From the NCBI GenBank assembly GCA_021805265.1, contig JAJZFR010000367.1, positions 1 to 9,171 on the forward strand: 9,171 nucleotides of DNA, written 5' to 3'. Below the pieces are notes generated by a model. It searched no databases. It saw only the letters and a program-made list of their open reading frames with translations, and was not told the DNA's origin. Below, piece after piece: positions 1 to 5,537 of this stretch; position 1 is the stretch's first letter; every line of letters begins with the position of its first letter. The position numbers were made by a program, and so were the translations under genes. Origin of the DNA: Acidobacteriota bacterium. Lineage in GTDB: Bacteria > Acidobacteriota > Terriglobia > Terriglobales > Acidobacteriaceae.

Positions 1-967
1 GACCGCCGGCGATCAGGTCAAAGGCGCGGCGAGCGGTAGCTGGCGTGTGATGGAAGGTGGCCTTGAGCGTCAGGTCGCCGTAGTGAAGGCGGTTGGTGTC
101 GAGACTGACCGTGGTGCCCGCTGCCGGGCCGCCGAAGAAATTGACAGTTCCGCCATTGCGCGCCAGGGCCACGGCCTGTTGCCAGGTTTCGGCAAGGGCC
201 ACGGCCTCTATCGCGATGTCCACGCCCTGTCGATCGGGCGTGAGCGAGCGGGCGGCCAGCACCGGGTCTTCAACCGTGGAAGTCTCGATGACATGCGCTG
301 CGCCGAGCAATTTCGCGGACGCAGCCTGAGCGGGGTGTTTGACGATGGCGATGGCTTCGCAGCCGTGGAGCGCGGCAAGATGGATCATCATCAGTCCAAG
401 CGGTCCTGCGCCGAGGACGGCGACGGTATCTCCTGGGTGAGGGTTCGAGTCTTCAAAGCCATGCAGCGCGCAGGCCAGCGGCTCGGTGAGCGCGGCGTGC
501 TCGAGCGACAGGCTGGCTGGAACGTGGAGAGTATTCCGGGCCACGATGCGGGCGGGAATGCGAATATATTCGGCGTAGGCGCCGTTGTTGAAGAGCAGGT
601 CGGCGCAGAGGTTTTCCTGGTCGCGCTGGCAGTAGTAGCACTCGCCGCACGGAGCCGAGTTGAGCGGAACGACGCGGTCGCCGAGGGCAAACTCGGTGAC
701 TCCCGCGCCCAGTTCTGCGACGGTTCCGGCCAGTTCGTGACCGAAGAGCGCGGGGGGCTGGATCATGCGCGCGTGGTAGCCGCGTCGATAGACCTTGAGG
801 TCGGTGCCGCAGGTGAGCGCGGCCGCGACGCGGACGATGATTTCTCCCGGCGCGGCGCGCGGAACGGCCACCTGCTCGATGCGCACGTCTTCCCTGCCGT
901 ACAGAACGGCTGCGGTCATGGTCTCCGGCAGTGCCGCCGGCAAACTGGTTGAGATGGTCGCGGGCAC
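1..967 (-). CDS. Zinc-dependent MDR alcohol/polyol dehydrogenase, second of a tandem pair (3' end outside the window)
   Basis: Medium-chain dehydrogenase/reductase of the sorbitol/threonine dehydrogenase type, predicted to oxidise a secondary alcohol or reduce a carbonyl with a nicotinamide cofactor. 322 codons are visible and the frame stays open past base 1. Numbered from the GTG at 967: catalytic zinc ligands Cys53 (in CGTD) and His77-Glu78 (GHE), further acidic residue Glu162, structural zinc cysteines 107, 110, 113 and 121 with the usual C-x2-C-x2-C-x7-C spacing, and Rossmann GAGPLG at 186-191. At the end of the second beta strand, where NAD enzymes carry Asp, it has Val209-Lys210, so NADP(H) use is plausible (inference). 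The GTG is 2 nt after the preceding stop, with GGGAG 11 nt upstream. An ATG at 919 is the alternative, but it has GGAG only 3 nt away, and the first dehydrogenase shares the LPxTM stretch just before this point. Substrate unknown; the operon suggests a hopanoid side chain. Confidence 0.92.
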   Translation of the reverse strand, partial: MPATISTSLPAALPETMTAAVLYGREDVRIEQVAVPRAAPGEIIVRVAAALTCGTDLKVYRRGYHARMIQPPALFGHELAGTVAELGAGVTEFALGDRVVPLNSAPCGECYYCQRDQENLCADLLFNNGAYAEYIRIPARIVARNTLHVPASLSLEHAALTEPLACALHGFEDSNPHPGDTVAVLGAGPLGLMMIHLAALHGCEAIAIVKHPAQAASAKLLGAAHVIETSTVEDPVLAARSLTPDRQGVDIAIEAVALAETWQQAVALARNGGTVNFFGGPAAGTTVSLDTNRLHYGDLTLKATFHHTPATARRAFDLIAGG

Positions 968-969
968 GT

Positions 970-2124
970 TCACTTACTCTCCCGCGAAATGTCCATCGGT
1001 TGCGCAGCAGGCTCGATCATGATCTTCATCGACTGCGCAGTGGGCGTGGAAGCGACACGGATGGCCTCTGGCGCGTCGGCAAGCGAAAAACGATGCGAGA
1101 CAAGGCGCGTGAGGTCGAAGCTGCTGGAATAGCCTGCAAAGACGATTTGCGCGCCTTCGTCCTGAACATCGACCGCGGCCGAGTAAGAGCCGATGAGCGA
1201 TTTCTCGTCCATGCAGACCGCGCCGGGATCGAAGCCGGCCTCCGTGTGCTGGGTCTGGGCAAAGAGCAGCACCCGGCCGCCGGGTCGAACCGCGTCCATC
1301 GCGGTCTGGATCAAAGCATTGACGCCGACGGCGACCACAACCGCATCCGCGCCGCGGCCTTCGGTGGCCTCGCGGGCGCGGGCGACGACATCCTCCCGGC
1401 CCGCGTCGATGGGATGCTTCAAGCCGAAGCTCGCGGCGATTGTATGGCGCTCGGGGTAAAGGTCGGAAGTGAGCACAGTGGCACCGCTGCGCAGCGCAAG
1501 CGAAGCCAGCAGAATTCCTATCGGCCCCTGGCCAAGGACGAGGATGGTTTCGTCGGGCTGAAGATCGAGCATCCTGATTCCCTTGAGGCAGGTATTCACC
1601 GGCTCGACGAAAGCCGCCTGCTCGAAAGGAACGTTGTCAGGAATGCGCACCAGGCCGCCATCCCGCACGATCCAGTCCATCACGCGGACGTACTCAGCGA
1701 AGCCGCCACCCGAGGGTTCAAAACCGGCGGTGACGCCGACGCGCTTATAGGTCATGCACTGGGCGAATGTCCGCTTGCGGCAGTAGTAACAGGCGCGGCA
1801 GGGAATGTGATGGAAGACCATCACACGATCTCCAACGGAGAAGTTCGCGACGCCCGTGCCGACGGCGGCAATGGTTCCCGCCGTCTCGTGGCCAAAGATG
1901 CGCGGGGCGGAGTGAGAGCCGGTGTGAATCTTCTTGAGGTCCGTGCCGCAGACGCCGCAGGAAGCAACGCGAATCAGAACTTCGCCGGGGCCGATCACGG
2001 GCACAGGGACGGTCTCGACGCGAACATCGTTGACACCGCGGTAGACGGCGGCGCGCATAGTGCCTGGTAGCGACGGTTGCGCATGCAATGCGGTGTGATC
2101 CTCAAGAGCAGTGTTTCTGTTCAT
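970..2124 (-). CDS. Zinc-dependent MDR alcohol/polyol dehydrogenase, first of a tandem pair
   Basis: Complete 384-aa medium-chain dehydrogenase (GroES-like N-terminal and Rossmann C-terminal domains). Visible residues: catalytic zinc Cys59 (CGVCGTD) and His79-Glu80 (GHE), Glu174, structural zinc cysteines 109, 112, 115 and 123, and the nucleotide-binding GQGPIG at 198-203. Asp221 closes the second beta strand, the usual mark of NAD(H) preference. The ATG at 2124 overlaps the stop of the phosphorylase gene (ATGA), so translation is probably coupled. A second Met at residue 23 (base 2058) begins the conserved domain, but neither start has a strong Shine-Dalgarno. It is clearly paralogous to the next gene downstream. 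The reaction is not identifiable from sequence. Its place directly behind the hpnG-like gene suggests it acts on the ribosyl-hopane side chain, for example aldehyde-to-alcohol reduction, but a general polyol dehydrogenase that merely sits in the operon cannot be excluded. Confidence 0.93.
   Translation of the reverse strand: MNRNTALEDHTALHAQPSLPGTMRAAVYRGVNDVRVETVPVPVIGPGEVLIRVASCGVCGTDLKKIHTGSHSAPRIFGHETAGTIAAVGTGVANFSVGDRVMVFHHIPCRACYYCRKRTFAQCMTYKRVGVTAGFEPSGGGFAEYVRVMDWIVRDGGLVRIPDNVPFEQAAFVEPVNTCLKGIRMLDLQPDETILVLGQGPIGILLASLALRSGATVLTSDLYPERHTIAASFGLKHPIDAGREDVVARAREATEGRGADAVVVAVGVNALIQTAMDAVRPGGRVLLFAQTQHTEAGFDPGAVCMDEKSLIGSYSAAVDVQDEGAQIVFAGYSSSFDLTRLVSHRFSLADAPEAIRVASTPTAQSMKIMIEPAAQPMDISRESK
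979..983 (-). promoter_or_regulatory. Ribosome binding site supporting the GTG start at 967
   Basis: Minus-strand GGGAG lies 11 nt before the GTG at 967, inside the last codons of the upstream dehydrogenase. The competing ATG at 919 has only GGAG at 3 nt spacing, too close to work well. This favours the GTG start. Confidence 0.45.
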
Positions 2125-2837
2125 GTCGATTCTTTCGATTCCAGGAAAGCGCGCATAGCGATGTGCAGGCGTTCCGCAGCCAGTTTACTGCCGCGAGCCA
2201 TGGTCATCACAGGCCGCCAGAGTCGCGGACGCAGGGCGAGGTGGAGCGCGAAGGCGGCCTCGCGAAACTGCCCCGTCGCGCTCGTGAAACGCTGCATCTC
2301 GGGCAGTTCGAAATCGGCGTCGTCGGAGATAGCCTTGATGGCATAAAAAGGCACGTCTCGGATGCGGGCCATGCGGGCCACTGTGGCGGCCTCCATGTCC
2401 ACAGCGACAGCGTTATAGCTTGCGCGGAGGCGCTTTTTTTCGATGATGCCGGCGGGCGCGGCGACGGTGACGAGAGTTCCCTGCCCCGACTCGTTTGCAG
2501 CGGAGTGCGGCGAGAAAAATCGTTCGCCCGTGCGCGCGTCGATGACTGTGTCTGCGCGGACGATTTCGCCGATGCCGAGCGAGGGATCGCAGGCACCCGC
2601 CCAGCCGACGGAGATCAGCGCAGTAGCCTCTCCGAGCGCAAGCGCCGCCTCGACAGCCAGCGCGGCGCGACGAGCGCCCATGCCCGCGCAGGCAACCACA
2701 GCCTGATCGTTCCAGCAGAGATGAATGCCGCGACGAAGTACATTGGAATCCGTCTTCCAGCCAGCGGTGAAGGCGGCTATCTCGCGGTGCAATGCCGCGA
2801 TAAAGATTAGCCGAGATGGAGCGGACGAGTTCATCAT
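2121..2837 (-). CDS. hpnG: Hopanoid-associated nucleoside phosphorylase (adenosylhopane nucleosidase, HpnG-like)
   Basis: 238-aa protein of the PNP/UDP phosphorylase (PF01048) superfamily. HpnG members remove adenine from adenosylhopane to give ribosyl- or phosphoribosyl-hopane, the second side-chain step of hopanoid elongation. Seen in the sequence: an N-terminal strand followed by HREI at 17-20, a glycine-rich segment GWAGACDP at 78-85, the purine/ribose-site motif VDMEAA with Glu149, and SDDAD at 171-175, whose Asp is the expected base-binding acid. There is no signal peptide, so it should be cytoplasmic. The start is ATG 2837, with a second ATG immediately after at 2834. No clear Shine-Dalgarno is visible, and the gap to the hpnA stop is 26 nt. 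Its stop overlaps the next gene by 4 nt (ATGA). The family call is firm. HpnG rather than another adenosylhomocysteine-type nucleosidase is inferred mainly from the shc-hpnH-hpnA context. Confidence 0.8.
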   Translation of the reverse strand: MMNSSAPSRLIFIAALHREIAAFTAGWKTDSNVLRRGIHLCWNDQAVVACAGMGARRAALAVEAALALGEATALISVGWAGACDPSLGIGEIVRADTVIDARTGERFFSPHSAANESGQGTLVTVAAPAGIIEKKRLRASYNAVAVDMEAATVARMARIRDVPFYAIKAISDDADFELPEMQRFTSATGQFREAAFALHLALRPRLWRPVMTMARGSKLAAERLHIAMRAFLESKEST

Positions 2838-2863
2838 TCAGCGGAAGCGATCAGGGTGAGCGT

Positions 2864-3868
2864 TCATGCGCCGGGCGCGTAGCCGTTCGAGCGGAACCAT
2901 TCGACGGCGGCGCGCATGGCCTGATACACCGGCGCGATGCGGAAGCCAAGATCCTGTTGCGCGCGGGCCGACGAGGCAAACATCTTCTTGCGGCCCATGC
3001 GCACCTCTTCCAGCGTAGCGCGCGGCTCCTTGCCAAGCAGGCGTCCGGTGAGATTTTCCTCGAAGAAGGCGTATGCGGACGCCACCCAGAACGGTATCTC
3101 GACGGTCGGCGAAGGAATGCCTGTCATCGCGGAAAGTTTGTCGAGAATCTGCTTGAGGGTGAGATTTTCGCCGCCCAGAATGTACCGCACACCGGGGCGA
3201 CCGTGTTCAAGAGCCGCAACGTGCGCGCGGGCAACTTCGCTCACATCGACGAGGTTCAATCCAGTGTCCATGTAGGCGGGAAAACGGCGATGGAGAAAAT
3301 CGACAAAAATGCGCCCTGTGGGCGTAGGCTTCGCATCGTGCGAGCCGACCGGCGTGGTCGGATTCAGCACCATCACCTCCTGCCCGTCTTCCGCAGCGCG
3401 CAGAGCTTCCTGTTCTGCGAGGAACTTCGAGCGCTTGTAGTGGCCGACCATCTGAGCCAGCGAAACGGGCGTGTCTTCATTGACGACCAGGCCATCTTTG
3501 CGAAAACCCATGGTGGCCACGCTGGAGGTGTAAACCACCCTGCGAACGCCAGCCTCGCGGGCCATTGCCAGCAGACATTGCGTGCCTTCGACGTTTGCCT
3601 GATACATTGCGGCGGGATCGCGAATCCAAAGCCGATAATCTGCGGCCACGTGGACGACGGCTTCGCAGTCTGCCAGCGCTGCGCGGAAGGATTCCGGCTG
3701 TGCCAGGTCGCCGACGCAGGTTTCAATGCTGGAGGCACCGATTGAATCAAGATGAGAGAGATTGCTGCTCGCACGCACCAGCAGTCGCAACTTCGCGCCG
3801 TGCTCGGCCAGCGCACGCGCAACGTGGTGGCCGACAAATCCGGTTGCGCCTGTCAGGAAAATTTTCAT
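2864..3868 (-). CDS. hpnA: Hopanoid-associated NAD-dependent epimerase/dehydratase-like protein (HpnA)
   Basis: 334-aa extended short-chain dehydrogenase (NAD-dependent epimerase/dehydratase family), matching the hopanoid-associated sugar epimerase HpnA in length and conserved segments. Residues 6-13 carry the nucleotide-binding TGATGFVG, Ser115-Ser116 lie in the YTSSVA catalytic segment, and Tyr144-x3-Lys148 is the active-site pair (YKRSK). NPTTPVG at 169-175 and the C-terminal substrate lobe follow. The exact HpnA reaction is not established; a role in modifying the hopanoid sugar-derived side chain is usually proposed. The start at 3868 was chosen because the Rossmann motif begins immediately after it and AGGTG sits 8 nt upstream. 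The frame stays open to an ATG at 3970, but that would add 34 atypical residues and overlap the preceding gene. The gap to the preceding stop is 26 nt and the following gene starts 26 nt after its stop, which fits co-transcription. Confidence 0.93.
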   Translation of the reverse strand: MKIFLTGATGFVGHHVARALAEHGAKLRLLVRASSNLSHLDSIGASSIETCVGDLAQPESFRAALADCEAVVHVAADYRLWIRDPAAMYQANVEGTQCLLAMAREAGVRRVVYTSSVATMGFRKDGLVVNEDTPVSLAQMVGHYKRSKFLAEQEALRAAEDGQEVMVLNPTTPVGSHDAKPTPTGRIFVDFLHRRFPAYMDTGLNLVDVSEVARAHVAALEHGRPGVRYILGGENLTLKQILDKLSAMTGIPSPTVEIPFWVASAYAFFEENLTGRLLGKEPRATLEEVRMGRKKMFASSARAQQDLGFRIAPVYQAMRAAVEWFRSNGYAPGA

Positions 3869-3876
3869 CGAATGGA

Positions 3877-3881
3877 CACCT
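3877..3881 (-). promoter_or_regulatory. Ribosome binding site for hpnA
   Basis: Minus-strand AGGTG is placed 8 nt before the ATG at 3868, in the 26-nt gap between the 139-aa gene and hpnA. It decides in favour of the short HpnA start over the upstream in-frame ATG at 3970. Confidence 0.5.
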
Positions 3882-3894
3882 GAACGAAGCTGGA

Positions 3895-4314
3895 CTAATC
3901 CAGAGCTTCCGGATGGAGGGCGATGTTGGTCTCGCCTGCGGCCTTTTTCTCGGCGTATTTCCTGACCCATGCCTCCCAGTGCTTGCCTGCGGCGCGATCC
4001 TTGCCAGTGAACTCGATGCGGGCAATTTCGGCGTAGCTGATGCGACGCTTTTCTGCCGCATTGGCGGGGAAGAACTGAACAAAGGAATCGGCCAGCGTTC
4101 GGCCGGTCACGCGGTTGAAGAGATAGGCATCCACCCGCTCGCCGCTTCTCAAAGTGAGCGTGATGTCGCCGCGATAGTCAAAGGCTTTTTCAAGAGCCAG
4201 CTTGAGATCCGCTTCGTTGGCAATCTCCGGCACCCAACCTTCGAGATTCTCGTGGGCAAAGCCGTCAACGACCTCAAGATCGTCAGGATTCTGAACCAGG
4301 ATGGGCTGACTCAT
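3895..4314 (-). CDS. Conserved-looking protein of unknown function embedded in the hopanoid operon
   Basis: 139-aa soluble, charged protein that I do not recognise. There is no signal peptide, membrane segment or cysteine motif. Predicted layout by eye: an extended N-terminus, a helix around 33-47, then alternating hydrophobic strands at 49-68 (GDITLTLRSGERVDAYLFNR), 76-82 and 91-102 (RISYAEIARIEF), and an amphipathic, Lys/Arg-rich helix with Trp113 and Trp116 at 111-124. A strand - Gly-rich turn - strand pattern ending in an I-x-x-I strand resembles small beta-barrel (Sm/SH3-like) folds; this is inference only. It is a real gene: the ATG overlaps the hpnH stop (ATGA), and GAGGAG lies 8 nt upstream inside the hpnH coding end. 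Position between hpnH and hpnA suggests an accessory role in side-chain assembly, for instance as a partner of HpnH. A regulatory or RNA-binding role is equally open. Confidence 0.87.
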   Translation of the reverse strand: MSQPILVQNPDDLEVVDGFAHENLEGWVPEIANEADLKLALEKAFDYRGDITLTLRSGERVDAYLFNRVTGRTLADSFVQFFPANAAEKRRISYAEIARIEFTGKDRAAGKHWEAWVRKYAEKKAAGETNIALHPEALD

Positions 4315-5462
4315 GCGCGTGTCTCCTCGAACTGGTGTCCCGCTGCCATAGCTGCTGCTGCCGGGGCTATATTGCCAATCTCGACCAGGCTGCCGTGGTG
4401 GGCGGCGAAGCCGGAGTCATGCAACAGATCAAGCGCGCCACGATCCTTGTAGCTGCTGAAGAGCGCGGCTTTAGCCATTGCGAAAAATCCGCTCAAGCTG
4501 CCGAATCCGTGCTGCACCGCGCTCGGCTCGTAGCCGCAGCTCACCATGCAGTTGGCGCACTTCGGATTCCCGCTCGAGGTGCCATACTCTTCCCACTTCG
4601 TTGTTTCGACCAGCTCTTTGAAGGTCTCCGTATAGCCATCCTGCAGGAGATAACAGGGCTTCTGCCAGCCGAAGATGTTGTAGGCGGGCGAACCCCAGGC
4701 CGTGCACTCGTAGTTGCGCTTGCCCATCAGGAATTCGAGGAACAGGGGCGACATATTGAACTTCCAGGACTTCTTCCGATTCGACAGAATGGCGCGGAAG
4801 AGCCGCCGCGACTTGGCGCGACCGAGGAAGTGCTGCTGGTCCGGCGCCTTGTCGTAGCTGTAGCCCGGCGAGAGCACGATGCCCTCGACTCCAAGCGCCA
4901 TCACCACGTCAAAGTACTCGCGAACCATATTCGGATCCGTGCCATCGAAGAAGGTCGAGTTGGGGGTGACGCGGAAGCCGCGCTTGACCGCTTCCTTGAT
5001 GCCCTCGACCGCTATATCCCAGCCGCCCTCGCGGCACACCGACATGTCGTGGTGCTCGCGCAGGCCATCCAGATGCACGGAAAAAGTGAGATATTTCGAC
5101 GGAGTGAATTCATGAATGCGGCGTTTCAGTTCAAGCGCGTTGGTGCACAGATAGATATATTTCTTCCGCGCCACCAGGCCGTTCACGATCTCGACAATCT
5201 GCGGATGGAGCAGCGGCTCGCCGCCGGGCAAGGAGACCATCGGCACACCGCACTCTTCAACTGCGGCAAAGCACTCCTCGGGGGTGAGCTGTTTTTTCAG
5301 AATGTGCGGCGGGTACTGAACCTTGCCGCAGCCGGCGCAGGCCAGGTTGCAGCGAAAGAGCGGCTCCAGCATCAGCACCAGAGGATATTTCTTTTCCCCG
5401 GCCAGCTTCTTCCTGAGCACATACGTTGCCACGGTCCACATCTGTGAAATTGGTACTGCCAT
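4311..5462 (-). CDS. hpnH: Radical SAM adenosylhopane synthase HpnH
   Basis: 383-aa radical SAM enzyme that transfers the 5'-deoxyadenosyl radical from SAM to hopene, forming adenosylhopane, the first step of C35 hopanoid side-chain synthesis. The [4Fe-4S] cluster motif C-x3-C-x2-C is Cys38, Cys42 and Cys45. SAM-binding GGEP is at 80-83, followed by the TIM-barrel strands typical of the family. The C-terminal part, with CTAWGSPAYN, a KPCYLL segment and the cysteine-rich KCANCMVSCGYEPSAV, matches the HpnH C-terminal domain (DUF3463 type). Length is normal for HpnH. The start at 5462 has an excellent AGGAGG 8 nt upstream. The gene follows shc after 75 nt and overlaps the next small gene by 4 nt. 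The identification is strong from both motifs and neighbours. It is probably cytoplasmic and membrane-associated, acting on a lipid substrate. Confidence 0.96.
   Translation of the reverse strand: MAVPISQMWTVATYVLRKKLAGEKKYPLVLMLEPLFRCNLACAGCGKVQYPPHILKKQLTPEECFAAVEECGVPMVSLPGGEPLLHPQIVEIVNGLVARKKYIYLCTNALELKRRIHEFTPSKYLTFSVHLDGLREHHDMSVCREGGWDIAVEGIKEAVKRGFRVTPNSTFFDGTDPNMVREYFDVVMALGVEGIVLSPGYSYDKAPDQQHFLGRAKSRRLFRAILSNRKKSWKFNMSPLFLEFLMGKRNYECTAWGSPAYNIFGWQKPCYLLQDGYTETFKELVETTKWEEYGTSSGNPKCANCMVSCGYEPSAVQHGFGSLSGFFAMAKAALFSSYKDRGALDLLHDSGFAAHHGSLVEIGNIAPAAAAMAAGHQFEETRA
4323..4328 (-). promoter_or_regulatory. Ribosome binding site for the 139-aa gene, inside hpnH
   Basis: Minus-strand GAGGAG lies 8 nt before the ATG at 4314, within the last codons of hpnH. 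Together with the ATGA overlap it shows that the small downstream gene is translated and not a chance open frame. Confidence 0.65.
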
Positions 5463-5470
5463 TGTTTCAA

Positions 5471-5476
5471 CCTCCT
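5471..5476 (-). promoter_or_regulatory. Strong ribosome binding site for hpnH
   Basis: Minus-strand AGGAGG, a perfect anti-16S match, sits 8 nt before the hpnH ATG. It is the strongest ribosome binding site seen in this operon, suggesting hpnH is translated at a high rate independently of shc. Confidence 0.75.
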
Positions 5477-5537
5477 GCGCCCTTTTGGTGCCTGGTGTTC
5501 AGGCCACTGTCGCCTGCATTCAATTACGGTGTGTTCG

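Noticed and set aside
47..952. 301-codon plus-strand open frame at the left edge
   Set aside because: Antisense to the second dehydrogenase, whose minus-strand reading shows all expected zinc ligands.
931..2070. 379-codon plus-strand open frame opposite the first dehydrogenase
   Set aside because: Antisense shadow of a gene with complete zinc and Rossmann motifs; no domain visible in its translation.
2361..2382. Direct repeat of GCGGGCCA within the hpnG-like gene
   Set aside because: It simply encodes the repeated residues of VARMARI in the phosphorylase, so it is coding sequence rather than a DNA repeat element.
3869..3970. Longer hpnA start at 3970
   Set aside because: It would overlap the preceding gene by 76 nt and place 34 Arg-rich residues ahead of the Rossmann motif, which normally starts the protein.
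2816..4452. Plus-strand open frames opposite hpnA and the 139-aa gene (2816-3745 and 3565-4452)
   Set aside because: Their translations carry no motif, and the opposite strand holds coupled genes with ribosome binding sites.
4335..5447. 370-codon plus-strand open frame opposite hpnH
   Set aside because: Entirely antisense to hpnH, whose radical SAM motifs are intact; the composition is that of a codon-bias shadow.
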